Shown here piece after piece: positions 36,182-44,951 of a DNA stretch of 64,000 bases; position 1 is the first letter of the stretch, and every line of letters begins with the position of its first letter. The DNA is from Corynebacterium sp. (lineage in GTDB: Bacteria > Actinomycetota > Actinomycetes > Mycobacteriales > Mycobacteriaceae): the NCBI RefSeq assembly GCF_022712275.1, contig NZ_JALAGU010000026.1, positions 62,001 through 126,000 of the forward strand, in the 5' to 3' direction. The translations under genes were made by a program, and so were the position numbers. A model generated the notes under the pieces. The model was not told the origin of the DNA. It saw only the letters and a list, made by a program, of their open reading frames with translations, and made no database searches.

Positions 36182-36717
36182 TACTTACCCGTCTTTCCGA
36201 CCTTGCGACGGATCTGCTCACCCTCGTAGCGGATGCCCTTACCCTTGTAGGGATCGTCCTTCCGCAGACGACGGATGTTGGCGGAGATCTGTCCGACCTG
36301 CTGCTTATCGATACCTGTGACGGAGAACTTGGTGTTTCCGTCGACCGCGAAAGTGATTCCCTCCGGAGCCTCGATGAGGACCGGGTGGGAGTAACCGAGG
36401 GCGAACTCGAGGTTCTTGCCCTTGGCCTGGACGCGGTAACCGACACCGAAGATCTCCATCTTCTGGGTGTAACCCTCGGTGACGCCGACAACCATGTTGT
36501 TGACGAGCGAGCGGGAGAGACCGTGCAGGGAGCGGTTCTTGCGGTGGTCGTCCGGGCGCTGAACGAGAATCTCGTTGCCCTCCTGGACGGCGGTGATCGG
36601 GGCCGGGAGTTCCTGGGACAGAGTGCCCTTCGGACCCTTGACCTCGACGTTCTGACCGTCGATGGTGACGGTGACGTTGGCGGGGACGGCCACGGGGGCC
36701 TTACCGATACGTGACAT
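36181..36717 (-). CDS. rplF: 50S ribosomal protein L6
   Basis: A 178-residue L6 (MSRIGKAPVAVPANVTVTID, YEGEQIRRKVGKTGK end). Follows rpsH after 17 bases. Confidence 0.97.
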   Translation of the reverse strand: MSRIGKAPVAVPANVTVTIDGQNVEVKGPKGTLSQELPAPITAVQEGNEILVQRPDDHRKNRSLHGLSRSLVNNMVVGVTEGYTQKMEIFGVGYRVQAKGKNLEFALGYSHPVLIEAPEGITFAVDGNTKFSVTGIDKQQVGQISANIRRLRKDDPYKGKGIRYEGEQIRRKVGKTGK

Positions 36718-36734
36718 TGTGCTGCGTCCTCCTT

Positions 36735-37136
36735 CTACCAGACGTAGGCGAGGACTTCCCCACCCACGCCCTTCTCGGTCGCCTCACGGTCGGTCAGCAG
36801 ACCCTGGGAAGTGGAGATGATCGCCACACCCAGGCCACCGAGGACCTTCGGGAGGTTGGTGGACTTGGCGTACACGCGCAGACCCGGCTTGGAGACGCGG
36901 CGGACACCGGCGATGGAACGCTCACGGCTGTTGGAGTACTTGAGCTCCAGGGTGAGCTGCTTGCCGACCTTGGCGGCCTCTTCGACGGTGAAGTCGGCGA
37001 TGTAGCCTTCCTTCTTCAGGATCTCGGCGATGTTGGCCTTGATCTTGGAGGACGGCATGGACACGCTGTCGTGGTACGCGTTGGACGCGTTCCGCACGCG
37101 GGACAGCATGTCCGCGATGGGATCAGTCATCGTCAT
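36735..37136 (-). CDS. rpsH: 30S ribosomal protein S8
   Basis: A 133-residue S8 (MTMTDPIADMLSRVRNASNA, ending GVGGEVLAYVW). The ATG at 37136 is the family start. It opens this half of the spc operon: rplN, rplX and rplE are not upstream, as is known for corynebacteria, where the operon is split. Confidence 0.96.
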   Translation of the reverse strand: MTMTDPIADMLSRVRNASNAYHDSVSMPSSKIKANIAEILKKEGYIADFTVEEAAKVGKQLTLELKYSNSRERSIAGVRRVSKPGLRVYAKSTNLPKVLGGLGVAIISTSQGLLTDREATEKGVGGEVLAYVW

Positions 37137-37333
37137 GACGAAATGACCTTGTGCCTTTCTCGCCACGGTTCCCGTGTCCACCCGGGCGTAAACCGCGTCC
37201 TTGTCGGCAACTGACGCTTCCCTGGTTCAGTAACCGGGGTTGCTCGCTACCTTGGTGACGACGCGGCCGCATGAGGGCGGAGGGCCTGTGACAAAGTGGT
37301 TGAATGCTTGGTCCTGACACGCAGGACCTGTCT

Positions 37334-37362
37334 ACGCTAGCAACCAGGCACGACAAGGTCAA
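37334..37362 (-). promoter_or_regulatory. Promoter of the rpsH-rplF-rplR-rpsE-rpmD-rplO operon
   Basis: Minus-strand TTGACC and TAGCGT with a 17-base spacer, a good match to a housekeeping promoter. It predicts a leader of about 190 bases. The rest of the 348-base gap to the divergent purF shows no gene. Confidence 0.7.
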
Positions 37363-37484
37363 ACAGCGTCCGGAAGGACGCCTGCACCCCGTCCCGAATC
37401 GGTGTCCGGGCACCTCACAGCGTATTCTCCTCAGGGTCACCACCGGCCCGAGCAGTACCCCGTCAGTGAGGAATACCCAGAACC

Positions 37485-38978
37485 ATGTGCGGCATCGTCG
37501 GAATGATCGGCAACAGCCCGGTCAACCAGGACATCTACGACGCTCTACTTCTCCTGCAGCACCGTGGACAGGATTCCACCGGAATGGCCACGGCCGAAGC
37601 CGGCGGCCACCTGCACACCTTCCGGGCCCGTGGCCAGGTCCGTGAGGTCGTGCGCACCCGGGACATGCGTTCCCTGCTCGGCAACGTCGGCCTCGGCCAT
37701 GTCCGCTACGCCACCCGTGGCGCGGCGTCCTCCGAGGAGGAACAGCAGCCCTTCTACGTCAACTCGCCCTACGGCATCACCCTGGTGCACAACGGCAACC
37801 TGACGAACACCCGTGAGCTCACCGAGGAACTGCGCGACCGCGACCGCCGGCACGTCAACTCCTCCAGCGACACCGAACTGCTGCTCAACGTCCTGGCCTC
37901 CGAGCTGCAGGCCACGACGGGCCCGACCGACCTCACCCCGGAGAGCATCTTCAGCGCCGTCTCCGCGACCAACCGCCGCATCGAGGGCGCCTACGCTGTC
38001 GTCGCGTTGATCGCCCACCACGGACTGCTCGCCTTCCGCGACCCCTTCGGCATCCGCCCGATGGTGCTGGGACGCCGCCACCCCACCCCCGAGCAGCTGT
38101 CCGTCCACCCGGACGCCCACGACGAATGGGTCGTCGCCTCCGAGTCCCTGGTCCTGGAGAACGGCAACTACGAGCTCGTCCGTGAACTCGCTCCCGGCGA
38201 GGCCGTGTTCATCACCCCGGAAGGCAAGCTCCACTCCAGCGGGTGCGCCGAGACTCCGCAGCTCAAGCCGTGCTCCTTCGAGTACGTCTACCTCGCCCGA
38301 CCGGACTCCGTGATGAACGGCATCTCCGTCTACGACTCCCGCCTGCGCATGGGCGCCCGGCTGGCGCAGACCATCGCCGAGCACATGCCGGTCGAGGATG
38401 TCGACGTCGTCATGCCGATCCCGGACTCGGCGCGTCCTTCCGCGATGGAGGTCGCGAAAGTCCTGAACATCGACTACCGCGAGGGGTTCTTCAAGAACCG
38501 CTACGTCGGACGTACCTTCATCATGCCGGGCCAGGCGGTCCGCAAGAAGAGCGTCCGCCAGAAGCTCAACGCGATGTCCACCGAATTCAAGGGGAAGCAT
38601 GTGCTGCTCGTCGACGACTCGATCGTCCGCGGCACCACCAGTTCCCAGATCATCGAGATGGCCCGCGCCGCCGGCGCCCGCAAGGTCACCTTCGCCTCCG
38701 CCGCCCCGCCCATCCGCCACCCGCACGTCTACGGGATCAACATCCCGACCGAGTCCGAGCTCATCGCCCACGGCCGGACCATCCCGGAGATCTGTGAGCT
38801 GCTCGGCGCCGACCACCTCATCTACCAGGAGGTGGACGACCTGGAGGCGGCGATCATGGACGGTCAGACCGACCAGCACCTCGACGGCCTGGACCTGAGC
38901 TGCTTCACCGGCGACTACATCACGGGCAACGTGACCCAGGAGTACCTCGACTGGGTGGCGGACGCCCAGGAAAGCTAG
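37485..38978 (+). CDS. purF: Amidophosphoribosyltransferase, E. coli-type
   Basis: Converts PRPP and glutamine to phosphoribosylamine. 497 residues, Cys2 nucleophile at the very N-terminus (MCGIVGMIG) with no propeptide. The sequence follows the enterobacterial enzyme closely (QPFYVNSPYGITL, HNGNLTN, KNRYVGRTFIMPGQ, VLLVDDSIVRGTTS with the PRPP loop), and the Fe-S cluster/propeptide layout of the Bacillus type, normal in actinobacteria, is missing. This suggests acquisition by transfer, possibly as a second copy. It is divergent from rpsH and followed 32 bases later by a nucleosidase gene. Confidence 0.93.
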   Translation: MCGIVGMIGNSPVNQDIYDALLLLQHRGQDSTGMATAEAGGHLHTFRARGQVREVVRTRDMRSLLGNVGLGHVRYATRGAASSEEEQQPFYVNSPYGITLVHNGNLTNTRELTEELRDRDRRHVNSSSDTELLLNVLASELQATTGPTDLTPESIFSAVSATNRRIEGAYAVVALIAHHGLLAFRDPFGIRPMVLGRRHPTPEQLSVHPDAHDEWVVASESLVLENGNYELVRELAPGEAVFITPEGKLHSSGCAETPQLKPCSFEYVYLARPDSVMNGISVYDSRLRMGARLAQTIAEHMPVEDVDVVMPIPDSARPSAMEVAKVLNIDYREGFFKNRYVGRTFIMPGQAVRKKSVRQKLNAMSTEFKGKHVLLVDDSIVRGTTSSQIIEMARAAGARKVTFASAAPPIRHPHVYGINIPTESELIAHGRTIPEICELLGADHLIYQEVDDLEAAIMDGQTDQHLDGLDLSCFTGDYITGNVTQEYLDWVADAQES

Positions 38979-39010
38979 AGAGAGTCAGAGAGAGCCGGAG
39001 AGGACCAGCC

Positions 39011-39712
39011 ATGACCGGGAAAGAGACCGTCCTGCACCACGGGGAGATCACCCCTGGCCGTCCCCTGCTCGTCGTCGCGATGGCCGGCGAGGCCACCCAC
39101 CTCACCGAAGGGCTCGACGACCTGCCGGTGCTGCTCACCGGCATCGGCCGGATCCACACCACCCTGTCCCTGACGGACTGTCTGCACCGCTACCTGCGCG
39201 CCGGTGGTCTGCCCGGCGGCATCATCAACATCGGCACCGCCGGGGCGCTGCGTCCGGGACTGACGGGTGTGCACCGGGTCGACCGGGTGCTGCTGCACGA
39301 TTTCTCCCACTCCTCCGTCGCCGCCTTCACCGGGGCCGACGAGTATCCGCCGCTCGACCTCGCTGCGGAGGCGGCGGTCCCCGGCGCCACGCCGGACACC
39401 CTCGACGGGCTCGAGCGGGACGCGGCGTCCACGATCACGCTGGCGACCGGCGATGTCTTCGTGGAGTCCGACGCCACCCGTGACCGCCTCGCCGAGGACG
39501 CCGACATCGTCGACATGGAGGGGTACGCCGTCGCCTCGGTCGCCCGGTGGTTCGGTGTGCCCGTGCAGTTGATCAAGGTGATCAGCGACGACGCCGGGGA
39601 CTCCGCCGGCAACTCCTGGCGTGAGGAACTGCCCCGCATGGCCCGCGAGATCGCCGCCCACACCCGCGGCCAGCTCACTACGCCCCACCGACCGGAGCTC
39701 ACCGCCGATTAA
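39011..39712 (+). CDS. Nucleosidase, MTA/SAH-nucleosidase-like
   Basis: A 233-residue PNP/UDP-phosphorylase fold enzyme. LLVVAMAGEATHL at the start, the phosphorylase glycine turn INIGTAGALRPG, the base-site DMEGYAVASVA with the ribose-binding Glu, and KVISDDAGDSAG. The pattern fits nucleosidases that cleave methylthioadenosine, S-adenosylhomocysteine or related purine nucleosides. It is probably cotranscribed with purF, giving a purine-related pair. Exact substrate unknown. Confidence 0.8.
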   Translation: MTGKETVLHHGEITPGRPLLVVAMAGEATHLTEGLDDLPVLLTGIGRIHTTLSLTDCLHRYLRAGGLPGGIINIGTAGALRPGLTGVHRVDRVLLHDFSHSSVAAFTGADEYPPLDLAAEAAVPGATPDTLDGLERDAASTITLATGDVFVESDATRDRLAEDADIVDMEGYAVASVARWFGVPVQLIKVISDDAGDSAGNSWREELPRMAREIAAHTRGQLTTPHRPELTAD

Positions 39713-39728
39713 GGCCTGCCTCACCATC
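39710..39728 (+). promoter_or_regulatory. Possible DtxR-type iron box upstream of the haem lipoprotein gene
   Basis: TAAGGCCTGCCTCACCATC matches the DtxR consensus at about 11 of 19 positions, with AGG, GCCT and ACC kept. It overlaps the nucleosidase stop and lies 18 bases before the lipoprotein ATG. Weak match; only the location makes it attractive. Confidence 0.3.
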
Positions 39729-39746
39729 ATTGCTACATTCATTCCC

Positions 39747-40895
39747 ATGAGTGTCTTCCTGCCCGGACGCCGACGGCGTCCTCTTGCCGCTGTCACCGCA
39801 CTACTCCTCACCGTCGGGCTCACCGCCTGCGGTGCCGGCTCGGAGAACGGCGGCGGTGTCGGCGACGCCGAGGAGACCAGCTTCGACGCCGCTGTCGAGG
39901 ACTTCCCCACCGCCGACGACGTCCCCGCCGCGTCCGAGGCCCGTGATGTCTCCTACGCCTCCTACGTCGGCGACGTCACCCCGGTGACCGAGGACGCCGA
40001 GCCCGCCCTGCCGGTCAGTCTCACCGACTCCGACGGCAACGACGTCACCGTCGACGATGTCTCCCGTATCGTCCCGCTCGACATCTCGGGCACGATCTCC
40101 CGCACCCTCGCCGGCCTGGGCCTGCGCGACAACATCGTCGGACGCTCCGTGTCCTCGATGGAACCCAGCCTCGCCGACCTGCCCGTGGTCACCCACGGCG
40201 GCCACTCCATCAGCGCCGAGGCGGTCCTGAACCTCGACCCGACGCTGATCATCCTCAACCCGTCCATCGGCCCGGAGGACGCTGTCCAGCAGATCCGCGA
40301 CGCGGGCATCCCCGTCGTCATGATGGAGGACCCGGAGTACGGCGCGGAGGCCGTCTCCGAGTCCATCACCACGGTCGCCGATATCGTCGGACTGCCGGAG
40401 GAAGGTAAGCAGCTCGCCGAGCGTGCCGCCGACGAGGCCGACGAGGCCCGATCCACCATCAAGGACCTGGCGGACGCCGCCACAGACGGCACCCCGCTGC
40501 GCGCCGCCTTCCTCTACGCCCGCGGTGACGGCGGTGTCTTCTACATCCTCGGCCCCGACTCCGGCACCAGTGAGCTCATCGAGGGCATCGGTGCAGTGGA
40601 CGTCGCGGCGGAGAAAGGCATCTCCGACATGGCGCCGGCCAATGCCGAAGCACTGGCGAAGCTCGACCCGGACGTGCTGGTCATGATGTCCGCCGGTCTG
40701 CAGTCCACCGGCAATATCGACGGCCTGCTCACCAAGCCCGGCGTGGCGCAGACCAAGGCCGGACAGAACCGTCGCATCCTTGCGATCCCGGACTCCCAGG
40801 CCCTGAGCTTCGGACCGCAGACCGGTGAGATGCTGCTCTCCGCGGCGTCCGCCCTCTACGACCCGGATACCCACCGCGAGGCCACCGAGTCCTAG
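39747..40895 (+). CDS. hmuT: HmuT-like haem-binding lipoprotein
   Basis: A 382-residue substrate-binding protein. Lipoprotein signal peptide with lipobox LTAC (cleavage before Cys28), a ~60-residue acidic linker, then the periplasmic-binding fold typical of haemin-binding HmuT: VVTHGGHSISAEAVL, LDPTLIILNPSIGP, GDGGVFYILGPDSGTSELIEG-like region. It presents haem to an HmuUV permease/ATPase, but no such genes are adjacent, so it is an orphan here. Promoter region is short (34 bases). Confidence 0.78.
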   Translation: MSVFLPGRRRRPLAAVTALLLTVGLTACGAGSENGGGVGDAEETSFDAAVEDFPTADDVPAASEARDVSYASYVGDVTPVTEDAEPALPVSLTDSDGNDVTVDDVSRIVPLDISGTISRTLAGLGLRDNIVGRSVSSMEPSLADLPVVTHGGHSISAEAVLNLDPTLIILNPSIGPEDAVQQIRDAGIPVVMMEDPEYGAEAVSESITTVADIVGLPEEGKQLAERAADEADEARSTIKDLADAATDGTPLRAAFLYARGDGGVFYILGPDSGTSELIEGIGAVDVAAEKGISDMAPANAEALAKLDPDVLVMMSAGLQSTGNIDGLLTKPGVAQTKAGQNRRILAIPDSQALSFGPQTGEMLLSAASALYDPDTHREATES

Positions 40896-40916
40896 CGACG
40901 GCCTATGGTAGGCGCC

Positions 40917-41201
40917 ATGAACTCCACCCCCGCCAAAGGTTCCCCCGAGGAGAAGGCGGCCATGCTCGCCTGGCTCGATGACGTCGCCGACCAGCTCGGC
41001 ATCGACCGCGACGAGGAACGCGCCCTCGTCGCCGATATCCTCCAGCTGACCAGCACCGTCGCCCACGACCGGTCGCGTCCTGCCGCACCGGTGACCGCCT
41101 TCCTGATCGGTCTGGCCGCCGGGCGTGCCGGTTCCGACCCCGCGGAGCTCATCGCTGCAGTGCGCGAGCGCGCGGCGTCCGGCGACGATCCCGGGGACTG
41201 A
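40917..41201 (+). CDS. DUF6457-type small protein linked to molybdenum cofactor
   Basis: A 94-residue acidic helical protein (MLAWLDDVADQLGIDRDEER, VTAFLIGLAAGRAG). This small domain is found in actinobacteria either alone or fused to MobA, next to molybdoenzyme genes. It precedes fdhF by 69 bases. The ATG at 40917 is chosen over one 12 bases upstream. Probable accessory role in cofactor delivery; inference from context. Confidence 0.75.
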   Translation: MNSTPAKGSPEEKAAMLAWLDDVADQLGIDRDEERALVADILQLTSTVAHDRSRPAAPVTAFLIGLAAGRAGSDPAELIAAVRERAASGDDPGD

Positions 41202-41270
41202 GACCCCCGTTCGGCGGAACCTGATGCGCCGGATATGACTCAGGTCACGTTCCTGGTTAGCATGGGGAAC

Positions 41271-43601
41271 ATGACTAATGTCCAGGGACTTCCGCCGGTC
41301 GCCGACCAGGTCAACCCGGTGGCCAACCGCTACGATCACCCGCGGATCAGCGAGAACGAGAAGGTCGCCACCGGCGTCCCCGCCGTGCTTCACGCGATGC
41401 AGCATGCGGTGCCGAACAACGGCGTGCCCTCCCTGCTGACCATCAACAAGCACAAGGGCTTCGACTGCCCCGGCTGCGCCTGGCCCGAGCCTGACCAGCA
41501 TGACCTCAACATCGTCGAGTTCTGCGAGAACGGTGCGAAGGCCGTCGCCGAGGAAACCACCCCCTCCAAGGCCGGCCCCGACTTCTGGGCGAGGTACACC
41601 GTCGAGGAGCTGCGCGAGAAGACCGACCACTGGCTCGGCAAGGTCGGACGCATCACCCACCCGCTCGTCTACGACCGGGACTCCGGCGACGGCCACTACC
41701 GGCCGATCAGCTGGGATGACGCGATCGCCATGATCGCCGAGGAGTTGCAGTCCATCGAGCCGGACGAAGCCGTGTTCTACACCTCCGGCAAGGCCGTCAA
41801 CGAGGCCGCCTACGCCATCCAGCTGCTCGCCCGGCGGATGGGCACCAACAATCTGCCGGACTGCTCGAACATGTGCCACGAGTCCACAGGCTCGGCCCTG
41901 TCGGCGACCCTCGGCCTCGGCAAGGGCTCGGTGACGATCAACGACTTCCACACCACCGACCTGCTGATCTCCGTCGGCCAGAATCCGGGCACCAACCACC
42001 CGCGCGCCCTGACCGCGTACTCCCGGTGCAAGGAGAACGGCGGGCGGATCATCGCGATCAACCCGATGCCCGAGGCCGGACTCATGGCCTTCCGCGAGCC
42101 GCAGGCCGTGAAGACCTACCTGGGCGCCAAGGAGAAGATCGCCGACGACTACCTCCAGGTCCGCCTCGACGGCGACCGCGCCCTGTTCCTCGCGGTGAAC
42201 AAGGAGCTCGTGGCCCGCGACAGGGCCGTCGACCACTGGTTCATCGAGACCTACACCACCGGCTACGAGGATCTGACAGCCCACCTGGCGTCCCTCGACG
42301 ATGAAGAGCTGGCCCGCGCCCACGGCATCCCGCGCGACCAGGTCCTGGCGATGGTGGACGCCATCGAGAAGGCCGATTCCACGATCATCACCTGGACCCT
42401 CGGTGCCACCCAGCACAAGAACGCCGTCGCCACGATCCGTGAGATGACGAACACCCTGCTGCTCACCGGCCGCATCGGCAAGCCGGGCTGCGGCACCGCC
42501 CCGCTGCGTGGCCACTCGAACGTCCAGGGTGACCGCACCATGGGTGTGTGGGAACGCTCCCCGGAGAGCTTCCTCGCCGCGATCGAGAAGGAGTTCGGCT
42601 TCCCGGTCCCCCGCGAGCACGGCTACGACACCGTCGCCTCGCTGCAGGCCATGCGCGACGGCAAGGTGAAGTTCTTCCTGTCGCTCGGCGGCAACCTGGT
42701 CCGCGTCGCGTCCGACACCTCCGTGCTCGAGCGTGGCATGGCGGCCAACGACCTCACCGTGCACCTGTCGACCAAGCCGAACGGCTCCCACGCCTGGCCG
42801 GGGCGTCGTTCCCTGATTCTGCCGGTGCGCTCGCGCACCGACCTGGACATGCAGAAGTCCGGACGCCAGTCCGTGACGGTCGAGGATTCCGCCGGCAAGG
42901 TCCACGCGTCCACCGGTAAGCGCCGTGCGCACCGGAAGTCGGACCTGAAGAGCGAGGTGGACATCCTCTGCTCGATCGGCCGCGAGACCTTCGGCGACGA
43001 CTTCTGGCAGCCGATGATCGACAACTACGACGTGCTGCGCGACCACATCGCGAACACCATCCCCGGCTTCGAGAACTTCAACGAGAAGCTCAAGCACCCG
43101 GGCGGGTTCTACCTGCCCAACGGCCCCCGCGAGCGGAAGTTCACCACCTCCGACGGCAAGGCCCACATCACGGTCAACGAGATCTCCCCGGTTGAGCTGC
43201 TGCCCGGACAGCTGATGATGAACACCGTGCGTACGCACGACCAGTTCAACTCCACCGTCTACGGCATGGATGACCGCTACCGCGGCATCCGGGGAGGACG
43301 CCGCGTCGTCCTCATCAACCCGGCGGACTGCCGCGAGCTCGGCGTGCGCGACGGCGACATCGTCGACCTCGTGTCGGTGTGGGAGGACGGCGAGCGCCGT
43401 GCCCCCGACTTCCGCGTCGTGGAGTACGACCACTCCCGCGGTGGCTGCACCACCTACTTCCCGGAGACGAATGTGCTCATCCCGCTGGACCACGCGGCCA
43501 ACGAGTCCAACACCCCGGTCTCGAAGTCGATGCCCATCCACCTGGAGCCGACCGGGAAGCGCGCGGAGGACATGCCGCCGATGCCTGCGAATGAGAAGTA
43601 G
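41271..43601 (+). CDS. fdhF: FdhF/YdeP-type molybdopterin oxidoreductase (formate dehydrogenase)
   Basis: A 776-residue molybdenum bis-MGD enzyme of the formate dehydrogenase alpha-like family. An N-terminal cysteine pair (FDCPGCAWPEP) stands where the Fe-S cluster motif of other members lies. CHESTGSAL, LISVGQNPGTNHPR, GKPGCGTAPLRGHSNVQGDR and the C-terminal ADPB domain (GMDDRYRGIRGGRRVV) follow. In Corynebacterium glutamicum the corresponding gene gives formate oxidation. The start is ATG 41271; an ATG nine bases earlier is also possible. Neighbours are fdhD, moeB and the formate channel. No dedicated electron-transfer subunit is present. Confidence 0.92.
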   Translation: MTNVQGLPPVADQVNPVANRYDHPRISENEKVATGVPAVLHAMQHAVPNNGVPSLLTINKHKGFDCPGCAWPEPDQHDLNIVEFCENGAKAVAEETTPSKAGPDFWARYTVEELREKTDHWLGKVGRITHPLVYDRDSGDGHYRPISWDDAIAMIAEELQSIEPDEAVFYTSGKAVNEAAYAIQLLARRMGTNNLPDCSNMCHESTGSALSATLGLGKGSVTINDFHTTDLLISVGQNPGTNHPRALTAYSRCKENGGRIIAINPMPEAGLMAFREPQAVKTYLGAKEKIADDYLQVRLDGDRALFLAVNKELVARDRAVDHWFIETYTTGYEDLTAHLASLDDEELARAHGIPRDQVLAMVDAIEKADSTIITWTLGATQHKNAVATIREMTNTLLLTGRIGKPGCGTAPLRGHSNVQGDRTMGVWERSPESFLAAIEKEFGFPVPREHGYDTVASLQAMRDGKVKFFLSLGGNLVRVASDTSVLERGMAANDLTVHLSTKPNGSHAWPGRRSLILPVRSRTDLDMQKSGRQSVTVEDSAGKVHASTGKRRAHRKSDLKSEVDILCSIGRETFGDDFWQPMIDNYDVLRDHIANTIPGFENFNEKLKHPGGFYLPNGPRERKFTTSDGKAHITVNEISPVELLPGQLMMNTVRTHDQFNSTVYGMDDRYRGIRGGRRVVLINPADCRELGVRDGDIVDLVSVWEDGERRAPDFRVVEYDHSRGGCTTYFPETNVLIPLDHAANESNTPVSKSMPIHLEPTGKRAEDMPPMPANEK

Positions 43602-43629
43602 ATGAGCCGTAGGGGTAATTTGGCGATCC

Positions 43630-44643
43630 ATGGGTAGGTTGACGGAAAAGGCACGGGTCACCAAGGTTCGGCTGGAGGACGGCTCCGACGGGAGTGTTTC
43701 CGTAGACACGAGGGCCGACACCCTCGCCGTCGAGGAGCCGCTGCAGATCCGGGTGGACGGGACGGACCTCACCACCACCATGAGGACGCCGGGCCACGAC
43801 ATCGAACTGGTCCACGGGCTGCTCCACGCCGAGGGGGTCATCACTTCCCGGGCGGATATTTCGGAGGCGCGCTACTGTGCCGGGGCGGTGGGGCCGCTGG
43901 GTGAGAACACGTACAACACGCTGGATGTGTCGTTGCGGGATCAGGCGGGGTTCAGCGTCGCTGATATCGGTGTACACCCTTCGACCGCCACCTGCGGCGT
44001 CCCTGCGTCGCCGGACTCACCGCAGCCGGTCCAGCCGGTCCAGCCGGTCCAGCCGCCGGCCGGGGACTCCTGCCCCTCTCTGCCGGTGGGCGCCGGGTCG
44101 CTCCCCGGTGTGGAGCTCCCGATCCGCAACCTGGTGACCAACTCCGCGTGCGGCGTCTGTGGGACGACCTCCATCGATGACCTCATGAAGGAGAAGCGGT
44201 ACACGCTGACGCCGGTGCATCCGACGCCTGAACTGGTCGTTTCCCTTCCCCGGCAGTTCTCCAGCGGACAGAAGGCCTTCAGGAAGACCGGTGGCGTCCA
44301 CGCCGCCGGCGCGTTCACCGCCGATGGGCGTCCCCTGGTCATCCGCGAGGATGTGGGGCGCCACAACGCCGCTGACAAGGTCATCGGTGCGCTCCTCCTG
44401 GAGAATCGTCTCCCCGGTGATGTCCCCGAGGACGACCCGGACAAGGCCACCTACCTGGTCATGAGTTCCCGGGCATCCTTTGAACTGGTGCAGAAGGCCG
44501 TGCTGGCGGGCTTTTCCGGACTGGTCGCGGTCTCCGCGGCGACCTCGCTGGCCGTCGCTATGGCGAAGGAGTCCGGTCTGCTGCTCACCGGCTTCACCCG
44601 GGACGACAGGTTCAACCTCTACTCCGGTGAGCTGGCGTCCTGA
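43630..44643 (+). CDS. fdhD: Formate dehydrogenase sulfurtransferase FdhD
   Basis: Transfers sulfur from a cysteine desulfurase to the molybdenum cofactor of FdhF. 337 residues with the active CxxC loop NSACGVCGTTS, EEPLQIRV, REDVGRHNAADKVIG and SSRASFELVQKA. An insert before the CxxC loop contains QPVQPVQPVQPP, encoded by four 9-bp repeats (44023-44058), and makes the protein longer than usual. It lies 28 bases after fdhF and is clearly part of the same unit. Confidence 0.94.
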   Translation: MGRLTEKARVTKVRLEDGSDGSVSVDTRADTLAVEEPLQIRVDGTDLTTTMRTPGHDIELVHGLLHAEGVITSRADISEARYCAGAVGPLGENTYNTLDVSLRDQAGFSVADIGVHPSTATCGVPASPDSPQPVQPVQPVQPPAGDSCPSLPVGAGSLPGVELPIRNLVTNSACGVCGTTSIDDLMKEKRYTLTPVHPTPELVVSLPRQFSSGQKAFRKTGGVHAAGAFTADGRPLVIREDVGRHNAADKVIGALLLENRLPGDVPEDDPDKATYLVMSSRASFELVQKAVLAGFSGLVAVSAATSLAVAMAKESGLLLTGFTRDDRFNLYSGELAS

Positions 44644-44698
44644 CGCGGTGGCGTTCCGAGGTTCTGGCCTCCCGGCGTCCGGCTACTGGTGAAACGTC

Positions 44699-44796
44699 GG
44701 TGGCATCCCCTCCTGCAATGTGGCATCTCCTTATGTCGCCTGGACCGGCCGAGGTTACAGAAAGAGATGCCACCGAGCACGTGGAGATGCCACCTC
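44699..44796. repeat. Four GTGGCATC motifs, two in each orientation
   Basis: In the 308-base gap between fdhD and moeB: GGTGGCATC (44699), GTGGCATCTCC (44720), GAGATGCCACC (44764) and GGAGATGCCACC (44783). Copies two and four form an inverted pair. The gap holds no gene. They may be operator sites for convergent genes or part of a decayed element. Confidence 0.6.
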
Positions 44797-44951
44797 ACTG
44801 CGACAGATGGCCGACCAGCGCCAGCACTCTCTGTGCAGCCACCAGTACGGAGATGCTGAAATCAGGTACCTGACTTCCGCATCACGGTACTGATGGCGAC
44901 AGTGAAGTCGGGGCACCAGGCGTCAACACCAGCCCGTTGACACTCAGGTCT

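Noticed and set aside
41370..41500. Selenocysteine in the FdhF-type enzyme
   Set aside because: No in-frame TGA; the frame is uninterrupted and the N-terminal motif uses ordinary cysteines.
39801..43844. A 1347-codon open frame on the minus strand across hmuT, fdhF and fdhD
   Set aside because: Shadow of three strongly recognisable plus-strand genes; low-complexity His/Gly/Asp/Val composition and no start context.
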